Origin: Triplophysa rosa
Taxonomy: Eukaryota; Chordata; Actinopteri; Cypriniformes; Nemacheilidae
Direction: 5' to 3'
DNA length: 64,000 bases
NCBI RefSeq assembly: GCF_024868665.1
Contig: NW_026634141.1
Span: forward strand, 109,709-173,708
Part shown: one piece after another, positions 11,213 through 23,795 of the stretch
How the letters are laid out: each line of letters starts with the position of its first letter
Position numbering within the stretch: the first letter of the stretch is position 1
Program-made: the position numbers and the translations under genes
The notes under the pieces: model-generated
Told to the model about the DNA's origin: nothing
Databases searched by the model: none
What the model saw: only the letters and a program-made list of their open reading frames with translations

Positions 11213-13520
11213 GATTAGGACCCCCATAGGAGCAATGGAAGTACACTCAAGCAAACTTGACAAATCAGTTAAATTATTCATTTACATTCATTCATTTATT
11301 GTTTATATAATTTGTTAAACCATGTAGTTTCTACCAAATATGAGTGATGTAATTAACGATGTTATTATTTTATGACTTTCAATAAAAGTGATACTGCAAA
11401 TGTTCTTTTTACAAGTTGGCCAGTGAAATGTAAAGTCAAATGTAAAATTAGTTTCCTTTCCCTGGACTGAAATGTTAAAATGTTATTAACAGGCTAATCA
11501 AGGTCAAAAGGGCTAGTCTATCTAATCTTGTACTGCAGTATGTGTTAGAAAAACAGCCAGACACTGCTGAAGTGAATTTAATTACTTAAAGCAAACACAC
11601 AAGAGAGTCCTGCTCAACTCATTTGTGGGGTATAATGATTTTCTCGGCATGCATTACAGAGCTATTTATCAAAGCACAGAGAGCTAGCATGACAGAACTA
11701 CTTTGTTACTGTCATCATAGCAGCCGCTCTACAGATTTATGGTATTAGTCTTCTCTTGCTCTCATTGGTTGTGCAGATTTGGGCTGTACTAAAGACTCTA
11801 TATTAACTTAATTATTTAACTCAAGTAGCATGCAAAGTAGCCAAGCAAAATATAAGGATCAATACCTTAAATTCTACAAATAATTACTCTTTTTGCATGC
11901 ATATAAAAGTATTTTTTATTGAATGTCCAAATGAATGTTTTATAATCTGTATGATCTGAACGCTTAGTCTTTTGTCAGAGATAAATGGAACATAGGCCTT
12001 TTAAAGCCCACTGGCTTGTTTAATGTGAAAACTTTTAGGTCCACAGAACCATTTTGATGAATAGAGCCCTGTGTGAGATAAATGCAAGGTCGTCTAATTG
12101 TGCTGATGCCTGTCTGGCCTCTAAAAAGCACCTATAACATTTTGATTTAAAAATGGATTGAGTGGTCTGGAATAAATGTGTATTGCTGGGTAGACAAAAC
12201 AAACTTGAAACCATACTCAGAAAATAAGTTGACATTATATTAACATGTAAAAATTGTTTAGAACAATATAACAGAAAATAAGCTGTCATTATGTTAACAT
12301 GTAAACATTGTTTATAACAATATAAAGTCTTCATGTTTCTGTTTATGTTTCCTGTATCCAAGCAGGTTCAAATTTACAGAGCAAATTGCTATGAGCACAT
12401 ATCCCAGATGGGTAAAATGACCAAAATCTTACTAACTCCAAAAAGTGATCAACTTAATTATTTAAACCCTTGGGTGGTGTTTTGGTCTGTGGGACCTGTT
12501 TTCGAAGTTTAATAATAATATATTTACATTTATTCATGATAAACATGTTTTTCCCCTCATAGATATGACAGTGAATGACATATACAGAATTAAACATATA
12601 TGCAGTCTATTTTGGGATTGAGTAAACATCTGTGCAGTATTTTTTTTTTTTTTAGATGATTTTACATAGTTACGGCTTTACTGATTTAACAAATCAAGTA
12701 ATAATATGGGTCTAGACCTGCAAGCATTGACTGAGAACAAAATCATAAACACTATTAATGGGTTAAAAACCTCAAGTAATTTGACTGAATGTTTGAATGG
12801 GCAGAATGAGCTGCTCTTTACACACTGTTGGGTTTCTCTGGCACTGTAATTTGGTTTGTAGTGAGGGGAAATCTTTCATCTTTTCTCTCTTTCTTCCGTC
12901 TGCATAGGACAAAGACTGCTTCACACTCTCAATCCCCTATGACAAAGACCAAAAGACAAAAGAATCGTTTTCATTAAAAAAAAATAAGGCACATGAAGCT
13001 GTAAAGATAAAGTAACAGAGCAATGCAACACTCTTGTGTTAATCACTCCACTCCAACTCCATTCTGGGTATTTCTGTTCCTAATTAGTTTTAACTTTATT
13101 GTAAAGCCTTACAGATCTACACAAAGTAAACTACATCATACTGTTAAAACAACTTTGGCACAGTAGTCTAGTTAGTATTTCCCAAACTCACTCCTACGCC
13201 TGTCATATTTTTCACACACTCCTGTATTTGACACATTCAGATTAGTTCATGAATCTCTGCTAACAAGCTCATGACTTTAATCCGGTGAGTTAAATAAGGA
13301 AGACATAGAAAATTGCAGTGGGTCCCCAGGACCAGAGTTAATACTGCATTAGTAAGTTAGTACGAATCTTAATTTTAAAAGCTTTTTTGCGAATTATGCA
13401 TTATCAAAATGAACTTTAAATTAGGCATACTCAATTAGTATTTAAATTAAGCATTAAATATTCACATTGCACACACACCTCTAGCGAACCGGTTTGCAAG
13501 TTAAAGTGTGAGTGTTTTTA
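11213..13520. other. AT-rich stretch, nothing recognised
   Basis: Only short chance reading frames are present. A pyrimidine tract followed by cag near 12906 resembles a splice acceptor but no supporting exon was found. A poly-T run lies near 12642. Confidence 0.6.
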
Positions 13521-13991
13521 TGTCACGATCCTGCCTCTCTCATTCATGCTTTCCTTGTCTTGTGTCAGGATCGTGACAGTCCCTCGTGTTTTGTGTGGAA
13601 GCACATGGCCATTGTTTGTTTTTGGTGTGCCATATGCTCTCCTGTCACCTGTATTGACCCCCCCTCGTTTTTTCATTAATTATCTTGTTATTGTTTCATG
13701 CCCCTCACATGTTCCCCTCTTTGTTTGATCCCTATTTATTTCCCTTGTGTTTGTTGTCTTGTGCCGGTTTGTTTTGCAACTTTGTACGGCGTTGTGTTCT
13801 GAAGGTCCCTGAGAAGTCTATTCAGTCAAGTCAAGTTTTAGTTTTAGTCTAGTCAAGTCTGTTTATTGTATATTGTCAAGTTCCTGATTGTTTTACCCCC
13901 TCGTGTTTTTGTTTTTCTTGTTTTGTGTTTACTAAAAAAATCTGTTTAAATCGCTGTCTGCACCTGGATTCTGTCTCCTGCATTCCTGACA
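13521..13991 (+). mobile_element. Solo LTR, family LTR-A
   Basis: The 471-base unit starts TGTCACGATCCTG and ends CATTCCTGACA. It is flanked by the 5-bp direct repeat TTTTA (13516-13520 and 13992-13996). Similar units with the same ends lie at 16604-17158, 29887-30512 and 35198-35796. It lacks an internal coding region, so it is read as a recombined solo LTR of a Ty3/Gypsy-type element. Confidence 0.75.
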
Positions 13992-13996
13992 TTTTA

Positions 13997-16124
13997 CAGA
14001 AGTTAAATTGCACACATGTCTGCTGTGCTCTTGATACATCACACAATCAACATCAGAAGAGTAAAACAATGTAAATGTTCTCCTGATAACTGTGAAAAGG
14101 TTATCTGCCTTCCACTCTTCTATTCATAAGTTATAAGAGTGGTCAGAAAAGGTCAGTAAGAAAATAAAAGTATGTCTATGGAGTATGCCGATCTAAATGC
14201 GCACACAGTGTTACCTTGGCAACATATTTGGCACATTTCAGAGACCTGTTATTACATTCATTGGAACCAAAGAAACATCTTAACCTTTTTATTGTGGTTG
14301 CTGCGTATTCCTAATTTGGGTTTGTATTCAGTTTTTACTCAGAGTGTAAATTTAATGTGAAGAAATAAAAAAATTAGAGGGTCACATAAATACAAATAAA
14401 TTGTTCCCTATATGAAATGCACTAAAATTGAATTTTTTATTTGCGCTTTTACCATCTAAAAAAATTCCAGTTTGGACCGGATAGTAATAATAAAGCTTAT
14501 TAAAAATATATAATTGTGGTTATTGTCAAATTGTTTTGGTCCAATGATCAAATCCTTTCATTTATTGCACCATGGAATTTATGCTGTTAATTCGTGTTTC
14601 TGTGAACAGACAAAATATTTTTAGAAAAGTGTAACTATTAAAGAAAAGGCATGCATTTTAATCACAACAAAAAAGCCATAGTCTCCAAACAAAAATATAT
14701 ACAGTATCCCTAACAATTCCATATGCCAATATAACCAGATTGTATCTACAAGATGCAATTTAATATGTGTTGTTGGAAAAGTTCAATTAGAGAGGAACAG
14801 GTCAAGTATGAGGACTTTGATTCTTTTTGGATGAAACCAGGAGGTTTTGACATACATTCAGTTAAACATTTAGTCTGTTTTAATGCCAGACCCAGTCCTG
14901 GGGCTGTCCTCTAGGCAAGAGAAATAGTTTTTGTGTAGGAATAACAGAAATTAGGCAACATCTCTTTTGCAAAGACTAAGAAATTGACATAGAAGGACAT
15001 TTTTAAAAATAGAGTAACATTGAACTTATTCAATTGTGAAATGTACTCCAGTCATCTTATTTATTACTCACATTTGTAATTACATTTTAAGATATCTGTA
15101 TTATTTTGTTTTAATATAGTATGAAAACTAATTATATAGTAATGATATCAGCAGCCAGGGACTAACTGTACAATTATAATCCTTGACCTCTTGAGATCTC
15201 TTTTCCAAGCAAAAGGAGCCCAACATTTCTACAAGGCCTACTTTCAAAAAATACAAAACATACATCAACAACATTAATACAGTTAATATGTAGAACCATA
15301 TATAAATCAATATTGTTGCTTGAGTCAGTTTCCCAAAAAATTTTGAGCTGTCAATCAAACATCACTCACTAACCCTCTTACAGTTAAACTGTCAGCTGTG
15401 AAACATCATGACTGTGAATATCCAAATAATTCATTTGAAGAAAGTAATGAAATAACTGTGGAAAAGGAAATGTTGTGATTTCTTCTAAAGAGAAAAAATA
15501 GCAACCTAGGCTTTGCTTTTTAACACTATATTATCATAAAAGGATGTTCCTGTTATATTAGTGCTAAGTGTCAGAAAGGAACTTTTTATTAAGGTGCAAT
15601 ATTTGTCCCCTGGAGCATTTTTAACAATGTAAGCACAAAGTGTCAACTCAATCCTGAAGTACTGCTGTAAATAAAATATGTTAATACAATAAATGTTCTG
15701 CTACACCATATTTTAAATAATTGAATGTTTCATATGTTATATTAAACAGCTCTGTATTTTCTAATTTCCTCTGAGCAAGATTTAGTGTAATTTCTCTCTT
15801 TTATTTCAAACTACAGCCAGATTATCAAAGATTCATGCTGTTCTATATTCACACTGAGAACACATTCCATCTCAGAACCCATTTATGAGAGGACTGTTGA
15901 GCTCATGAATAACACAAACAGTTGACCCTGTCCTCCTGTGACAAAGGAACTTTTAAAAACACATAATCCTTTGAGGAAAAAATCTATTGAATTTCTAACA
16001 CTGCTTATAAAACAAAAACCTCTCTTCCAGCCCTGTCAAGCTCTTGTGTTTTGACGGTTTTCAGGAGGTTTTGTGCACTTGTCTGCAGGTCAGGCAGTGA
16101 GAGCAGCTGGCTTTCCAGTTGAAC
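13997..16124. other. AT-rich stretch, nothing recognised
   Basis: No coding, tRNA-like or terminal-repeat structure was recognised on either strand. Confidence 0.6.
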
Positions 16125-16262
16125 ACATTACATTTATGCACTTGGCAGGCACTTTTATACACAGTGATTTACACTGCATCCAGGCTCTATTTTATGAGTA
16201 AGTGCTAGGAATCGAACCCATGACCTTGGCATTGCTAGCACCATGCTCTACGAGTTTATAGT
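16125..16262 (-). repeat. tRNA-derived SINE fragment
   Basis: On the minus strand, a gtagagcatggtgctagcaa segment is followed by ggttcgattcctagcactt. These resemble the A and B boxes of a tRNA-derived Pol III promoter. The body then runs through agtgtaaatcactgtgtata and aagtgcctgccaagtgcata, a sequence block widespread in teleosts. The A box is degenerate. Confidence 0.65.
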
Positions 16263-16603
16263 TGGCAGTTTTTTAGGTCACTTTCTTGGTGGTGTTACAC
16301 ACTGCTTTTCTGCATACATAAATTAAGCACTGAGGAACTTTAATCTAAAGGTAATTTAAATTAACAAAATGAGAGAAAGAGGTGGATAAAATTTTAACGA
16401 GCAGGAAGAAATAATGGAAGCCTCTGGTCTTAACTTCCCCATATTAAGGTCTTGTAAGAAATGACTCTGAATCTAATTACAAACAGAATTTTAACAACAT
16501 CAAATAGATCTTTAGTAATGAGAAAACAATTAAAGCTCAGGAAGCTGAGGACTTCCACATTTTAATTTCCCATATATAAAACAGTCGGAGGATAAGTAAT
16601 AAG

Positions 16604-17158
16604 TGTCACGGTCCTGCATTCTTGGTTCTGTATTTCTAGTCATGTGGCAGGATCGGGAGGGAGCCCTTAGGTTCTATGTGAGAAAGCCATGAGTTGTTTG
16701 TTATGACATCTCATGTGTTTTCTCGTGTCTTGTCATTGGCCCTGCCCCTCTCGTTTCATGTATTGCTTCCCTGCCGTGTTTAATGTTTCCCACCTGCCCT
16801 GTGTCATTATCCCTCGTTTGTCTTGCCTTTAAAATGCCCTCATGTTTCTTTTTCCTGTGCTGGTGGATTGTGTATGTACTTGTACCTTTGTGCTTACCAG
16901 TGTGTAGTTACCTCTTGTCGTTGTCTGTCACGTAAGTCTAGCGCTGTCTAAAGATCCTGTCTAGTTTAGTTATTTACTGTTGTTTCTGGTTTTGCCCCCT
17001 CGTGGGAAGTTTTTGTTTACATTTTTGAAAGAGTCTTTAAGTTATCTTGTCTGTTCCCCATTGTGGGAGTTTTCGTTTTGCCTTTATTAAAGTCTTGTTT
17101 TGTTAACCCCTTCACGCCTGCCTGCATTTGGGTTCTCTTTCCACCACGATTCCTGACA
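16604..17158 (+). mobile_element. Solo LTR, family LTR-A
   Basis: 555 bases from TGTCACGGTCCTG to GATTCCTGACA, flanked by a perfect 6-bp duplication AATAAG (16598-16603 and 17159-17164). It contains ctttaaaatgccc as a possible TATA region and ctttattaaag near the 3' end. Confidence 0.8.
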
Positions 17159-17164
17159 AATAAG

Positions 17165-18377
17165 CCCAGAATTATGATCATCAGAACTACATCGTATTTA
17201 CATTCATGCAGATGATTTTTAACTAAAGTGTCATGCAACAATAAATAATTAAATTACCTTATATCATCATAAATAATATAAAAATGAACTCCGAAGCTCT
17301 GTATTTACTTCCTGTATGAATTTCAATATAAAGATCTTTCTGAAATCACAGCATTTTGACCCACTGAGCCACATGCCCTTGTGTAACTGTCTCACCAAGA
17401 CACACATATCTGATAAAAAAGAACAGCAGCACCCTTACCATAACACAAATATTTGTTTTACTTCTACCAGGCTGTGCAAGCATTTAAAAATGTGCACCAA
17501 TTAAATGATAATACACTCTACATTATTTCACCAAAAAAAATGCAAAAGGCCAAGAGATAAAAGTTTGGTATTAGTGTGCACAACATGCATAAAATGGACC
17601 ATGAATTGTAATTAGTGTGACTAACATGAGAGTAAAAGAGAAACAGATCCGAATTTAATCTGATCGAATCCCTGGCAGGCTGAATTGTGAATGGCTGATA
17701 GAGATAAAACCTACAAATCTTCTAGTTTGCATGCTTAATCCTATTTACAACAGACTAAAAAAAATGAAGAATAGGATAAAGCAATAGGTTCTTCAAAAAG
17801 AGGAATTATATATTTATTTTCTGTCACCAGTTTCCTTTTTGTTGTTGACTTAAGATCTTTACTTTGCTTTATATGTGTGTGTTTCTGGAGATGGGCAGAG
17901 AAAAGCAGCCATGCGTAGAATTGGCTCATCACGGAAAAGCACCTCTTATATCACAAACTGCTTTCAAAAGGAGACACATTTATTCATACATTTGCTGGAA
18001 CGCAGTTGTGCAGACAAATCCAGACAAGTGTGGAGAAATGCTCTGCACATGCGCAGATGTTGATTTTATGTAAACACCCAAATTGAACACTATGCATGAA
18101 CACTAAACAAGTGATAACAGCTACTGTATAATATTTTTTAACTGAACACCAAATATCAACACTAGCATCCCAACACTAGGATTTTTTTCACTCAGTAATT
18201 TGCTGTGTGCGAAATCCTATTACAGGAAGAGCTCGCCCAACAGTAAAGAACTTGTCAATTCCATCTAGAAAACACCTTTCTAATACTGTGGACTTGTTTA
18301 ACCCCTCTTTTCTAAAGTCCTCCCTATTTGACATACATATCAATTTATGTAAACATCAGGGGCCTCCTTTATTAATT
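17165..18377. other. AT-rich stretch, nothing recognised
   Basis: Only short chance reading frames are seen; no repeat ends or RNA genes were identified. Confidence 0.6.
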
Positions 18378-18385
18378 TAATAAAT

Positions 18386-18651
18386 GGTAACACTTTAGTA
18401 TAGGGACCAATTCTCACTATTAACTAGTTGCTTATTAGATGCCTATTTTTAGCATATTGGCTGTTTATTAGTACTTATAAACCACATATTCAACATGACC
18501 ATATTCTACTTCCCTGATCCTACCTAATACCTAAACCTAACAACTACCTTACTAACTATTAATAAGCAACAAATTAGTAGTTTACTGAGGCAAAAGTCAT
18601 AGTTAATAGTTTATTAATACCGAGAATTGGACCTTAAAATAAAGTGTGACC
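18386..18651. mobile_element. hAT-type MITE, 266 bp
   Basis: The element starts GGTAACACTTTAGTATAGGG and ends with the near-complementary cttaaaataaagtgtgacc, giving imperfect terminal inverted repeats of about 30 bases. A perfect 8-bp direct repeat TAATAAAT flanks it (18378-18385 and 18652-18659), the target duplication length of hAT transposons. It has no coding capacity. Confidence 0.85.
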
Positions 18652-20390
18652 TAATAAATTTAATAAAAATAGGCATAGAAATGTGCACACACAATTTGCC
18701 ACACACAACTCTGGATTTATAAAAAATAAACTTGCTGTAAATAACTAAATAACGTAAGGATGCAGACCATCCATATGCACCCTTTTGCTGGTTTGGGGAA
18801 AGTAATGAAGTAAACAACTCTCATTACCGGAGTTAAGTACTTACATTACATCTAACAGTAAAACAAAAAGTATAGATATATTTCTAGTGAATGCACTGCT
18901 TTTAAACACTTTCATGTGTCATATTGTTTTTTACGGTTTTAATGACAGCGATGAGTTTGAGGTGCATGATGATTCCTCTTAAACTAAATTGCCGAACACG
19001 TGTTATGAGAAAATATCTGAAATATACTATCCAAATATTTTTTGTATGGATTGTGGACACTGCTGGATCCGGTGGTAGTGCGGTCCATTGACCCATATTT
19101 TCCAAATGTCTGGTACGCTCACGTAGCTAGGTAAAAAATGCACATAGAAACAATATGCAGATGACATTATGCATAGTAGAACGAGATGTTGTAAGCTCCC
19201 TTTACAACAGGTTATTTCAGGGAGGAGATGGTGTGGAGATATGTACTAGTCTTCAGATGACTGGGTTTTATAAAAGGGATTTTGGGCAGGTTACCATGGT
19301 TTTATCATTTAAAATTACAAAGTAAAATTTAGGGATTAAATGTCAGGTTATTGTGCAGAAAAACCCAGATCAACACATTCTAACTCCTGACTCGTCACAT
19401 ATTGAAGTTTGGGTAGTGTCCTTCAGCTTTTTTCCAACGTCCGGGGTACTCGTTTGCTTTTCATGAGAAACCATTGCTGCCAATACAAGGACGTGACAGG
19501 CACGCACCGTCCGTCATAGTGAAATTATATATTGGGGTATGATTTTGTAATGTGTTGGGGTTTGATTTTCAGTTTTACAGTCAGGATAATTGTGTTTACA
19601 TGATGCTGTGCAGACAGTTTGAGCAAGTAAAAAAAAGTGTACCAAGCCCAGGGGTGCAGATGGGATTTTTTAACTGGGGGGACCAAGCTGTCAGCAAATG
19701 ATTTCAACTCAGTTAGTTATTTTGTGTAAGTTGCGCTTTAACTAGTGTTCAAGTAGTTACTTTGTGTAAGTTGGGCTAATCGTTTGTAAAAAAAAGCCAT
19801 TGGAGGATTCTTATTTGAAATCATGGATAAACAACAACGAACAAAAGCCTACCAACACTAGTAATGCATGATCAAACTGTTATTTGTCTAGTATGCCAAT
19901 CACCCACCAAAACTTCATGCCTTCTGCAAAATGTTTCATTTAAACATTTAAACATAAATCATTAAATTTACCTCAGTCGACTTATACAGTAATTTGGTTA
20001 GATGATAATGTTATGCCATGACCCTAATTAAGTCTTGCAAGTCCAGATAAATCATTATTTCCTGACGATACATTGTTTGATTTATCCAACCATTCTTTTT
20101 GTGTTAATTCACTATTTGCCTCTGTCCACTCACCTAATTGCATAGTCATGTTCTCCACGTTTTGCTGTGTTTGCTAAGTGCAAAAGACTATCTATATTAC
20201 TAGTCATTGCCTTTATGTGCCTTTATGCAGTCCAAAAAATCACCAGCTCAGTCACCGATGATGGCATTTGATCACTAGGGTTATCGCTACTACAGGCACA
20301 ATTGAGGCAGCTAACAGCTCCTCATAGGACCCCGGGGACGGGGTCATGAGTCGTAGCAGGCTAGCAGCCTACAGAGACCACACAGAGAAC

Positions 20391-22221
20391 TAGTGATGGG
20401 AATTATGATTCATTTGAGTGATTCGTTCTTTTTCAGTTCGTTCACCAAAATGATTCGTTCAGATTCGTTCACTGATTCGTTCAGTGACCATTTCTATATT
20501 ACTCCAGCAGGTGGCGAAAAAGAGTTGTGTTATGTCAACAAACGTATTAATGGACGTCTACTCATTAAATAAATAAAAATAAGTCTAAATAAGATGTTCA
20601 GATGACCAACGCACAAGGTTTTTCTGCATAATTAAAAAGTTAATTGTTTGGTCATTTACACATTCATAAATCTGGGATTATTTTAAACGTGAAGTTTATG
20701 TATTTTAAATAAACAAGCATGCAAAGTAGCCTACCTGTAACTGCGCTTTGCATCCGCTTTCTGCTGATTGCTGAACGAGACTCACATGCTAAATGACCGA
20801 CCTACAGTGTACACTCTCGTTCAATTCGTTCATGAACGACATGTACCGATTCGTTCCATTCGTTCACGAACGAGATCTCTCTCTCTCGTTCAGACTCAAC
20901 AGCGACCTGGTCAGTGTGGGCGTATTCGTTCAGTGGAAGATCTTACCAATAGGCCCTTTTCACAATGACGTCACTTAACTTCCGCCTTTTCGCAAAGCAG
21001 TGTATCATAACATCCGTCTTGCAACAAACAAGAAGAAGTACTTCCGTTTTGCCGTCGTGCTGGAATTTAACAACAGTGGAAAAAATGGACAAACACGTAT
21101 TCAAGTACTTATCCTAGCACCTTCGCTAACACAAAAAGAAAAGAAAACACTTACCTTCATAATTAAACAGGTACTGTTCAACGAAGAATTTGTATCCTTT
21201 CTCTAGCTTTGATGTTGTCGTTAGCGAAAATTTGTCTGCAAGACGTTGTACATCATCTAGACGTATTTGTGGCAGATGTGCAATGTACTTGGTAAACTCC
21301 ATTCTGAGGCGCTAGCGGAAGTAACTTCTTCTTCTTGAGTTTTACTGGCGTTTGGCAAACCATCTTATAGGTGCATTACCGCCACCTTATGAACTGGAGT
21401 ACTAGCGGAAGTAACGATACACTGCTTCGCGGCAGAACGGAAGATGCGTGACGTCATGTGAAAAGGGCGTATTACACGTCCCTTCACAGCCGGAACTGGA
21501 ATGCTATTTGCTGACGTGACGCGAATGAGAGCTAACCAATACTTTTTTGTTTTACAGTTTTTAGAGAAGACTAAACGTAATGAAGTCAATAAATTATACA
21601 AAATGCACCCAAAACACATGTGCTTGCAGTACAATAACTGAGTAAACAGGGCTTGACATTTTCCATGCAATAAAAATGACAATGTTAATTTTTCCTTGTT
21701 ACATTTAACCATCAGCTTGCATTATTTAATTATTTTCGTAAGGATATTTACATTGTGTCCGTTTCTGTACTTGTTGAACAAGAGACCTCATCTTTCATTT
21801 CGTTTACGAGGCAGAAGTAACAGCTCGTTCATGAACGAGAATCAGCGGATCCTTTCGTTCACTTACGAACGAGATGAACGAGATGACTGATCGTTCATTT
21901 CGTTCACGAACGAAATCAGCGGGAACTTTCGTTCACTTACGAACGAGATGAAACGAGAATCAGCAGGTCTCGTTCAGACTCAAACACATGCTCGTTCAGT
22001 GAAGGGCGTATTCGTTCAGTACATTCAACCAATCATATGCTTTGTCAAAGCTCACTCTCGAACGCCATTGGCTCGTACTTTAGACACTCTGTGCTCGAGG
22101 GAGAGATTTCAGTGAACGAGCAATATGAGTCATTGCATTTCGTGAACGGGAACGAGAACGATTCGTTCACTTAAAAGATTCGTTCAAAAAGGACGATTCG
22201 TTCACGAATGAAACATCACTA
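20391..22221. mobile_element. Second hAT element, nested inside the first
   Basis: The ends are TAGTGATG and CATCACTA, with a perfect 8-bp duplication CAGAGAAC (20383-20390 and 22222-22229). Both subterminal regions are packed with gttcacgaacg and attcgttca motifs. No transposase coding region is seen. It is itself interrupted by a third element at about 20953-21468. Confidence 0.9.
20391..22221. repeat. Subterminal arrays of a palindromic gttc/gaac motif
   Basis: Motifs of the type tcgttcacgaacga and tcgttcatgaacga, plus half-sites (attcgttca, gaacgag), recur many times in 20420-20950 and 21820-22215, in both orientations. Subterminal repeated motifs are where hAT transposases are known to bind, so these are plausible binding sites; that role is inferred. 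Confidence 0.75.
20953..21468. mobile_element. Third nested TIR element, about 516 bp
   Basis: Long imperfect terminal inverted repeats: the left end reads gcccttttcacaatgacgtc, the right end reads as its complement gacgtcatgtgaaaagggc. The similarity continues inward through cttccg to aagcagtgtatc on both sides. A TA dinucleotide lies just outside each end, so the target duplication may be TA, but this is ambiguous. The interior has a small unrecognised frame only. Confidence 0.75.
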
Positions 22222-22470
22222 CAGAGAACGTAAACGTCGGTGGACGACTCGATTCTGAAGCATTGACGGCAAAATAATGAAGGAGCGGGCGGGCCTGTAC
22301 GCCACTACTTAGGGTAATGTACGTAGCGGAAATCCTGATTAATCCTCAGTTTTTTACTGATGTTTGTAGCGTTATGTAGGGAAAGTGAGGGAACAGATCG
22401 GGATCTAACGGGGTCGTGTCCCCGTCCCTAATGCTATCTGCGCGCCTGACCAAGCCAAACAATCGATTAT

Positions 22471-23106
22471 ACTCAAAAAATATATTTTTTGATGTTATTC
22501 ACTTTACTTGAACAAATCACTTTCATTTAACACAATTGTATAGGTTTCTAGCTCAAACTTGCACAAAAAAAAGAAGCTCTTTGGTTTAACATAATTTAAT
22601 CATGGACAGTGGTTCCACATGTTTGAGTAATGTTTTCTAAACATGAAATTAACACGTAGAGAGAACATGAATCAAGTAAACCCAACAAGATCTGCACAAC
22701 TCCTAAAACAGACGTCACAAAAACTCTTTAAAATGCCAACACAACAGAATACTCAACTCTAATACCCTGACAGTAAGCAACCATTAAATCAATGTTAAAA
22801 ATGATTGATTTGTCAATGTTAATGGCATTGAATCAAAATAACTTTTGCACCCACAATTCATTTAGAAAAAATGAAATTTCATCAAACCATTATTGTGATC
22901 AGAGTTTGTTTTAGTACGGACCTTGATTCTTGACATTGTTAAGTCCGCTCCTCCACTTTTTCTGTTCTCTTTCAATGCTTGTGAATGTGTTTAATGAAAG
23001 CACATGTAAAGCTTAAAGAAAGTGAACTGTCACAACAGGACAGTTATAGTTGTTTGCTTTTTTTGGTGCGTTTAAAAAAGAAGCTGTTGCATTAAATTCA
23101 TCATAA

Positions 23107-23169
<63 letters not shown>

Positions 23170-23795
23170 ATGTATGCAAAATAAGCAAAGTTTTACCGAC
23201 ACGTTTAAACATCAACACTCATCATACAAACCTCAACAATGGTGATAATCATCAAACTAATTCAGATAAACAGATCAACTGCAATGCATGCTGGGAGTCA
23301 TGAATGAGTTTTGAACTATGATGTTACCCAGCATGCATTGCAGCATGAAGCTTTCTTATGTTGATTGTCACCATTGTTGAGTTTCATACACTGATTCTTC
23401 ATGTCTAATTGATTCAGCTATATAATTCTCCTCTATAACATCACATAATGTTAACAATAACACAACAATCTCATGAACAACATATCAACCCCAATAATTC
23501 ACAACGACTAGAGTGGATCCTGCTGGATCCTCGTTGTCTTTGATGCAACAAATTTATAACAAGACGATTTCAATAGGCAAAGAAAATCGAACATTAAAAG
23601 ATGAATCAAGAGCCCAACTAAAGCAAACACTGATCACAATAATGGTGATTTGTTCTTCTACATGTTAATTTCATGTTGAGGTTACTTGATTCATTTATGT
23701 TCTTGTTACATGTTCATTTCATGTTGAGAAAACATCCATGTCCATGATTGAATTATGTTAAACCAAAGAGCCATTTTTTTATTTGAGAGTAGTAT
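22471..23795. mobile_element. Large foldback element, about 1.3 kb imperfect palindrome
   Basis: Several blocks recur in inverted order around a centre near 23305. Examples are ctctttggtttaacataatt (22578) against its complement near 23750, acatgaaattaacacg against cgtgttaatttcatgt-like sequence near 23665, acaatggtgat against atcaccattgt, and caatgcatgctggg against cccagcatgcattg. No coding region is seen. Ends and target duplication are not certain. Confidence 0.65.
23107..23169. repeat. (GATT)n microsatellite
   Basis: About 15 perfect units of gatt lie inside the foldback element. Confidence 0.97.

Larger units (their letters stand above)
19649..22448. mobile_element. Non-autonomous hAT element, outer member of a nest
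   Basis: Termini CAGGGGTGCAGATGGGAT and ATGCTATCTGCGCGCCTG form inverted repeats. The perfect 8-bp duplication ACCAAGCC lies at 19641-19648 and 22449-22456. Without the nested insertion the element is about 960 bases and has no transposase. A truncated copy of its left end lies inverted at 40007-40325. Confidence 0.9.

Noticed and set aside
12900..13005. Pyrimidine tract plus cag followed by about 30 open codons, resembling an exon
   Set aside because: No donor site, no partner exon and no family resemblance; AT-rich intergenic setting.
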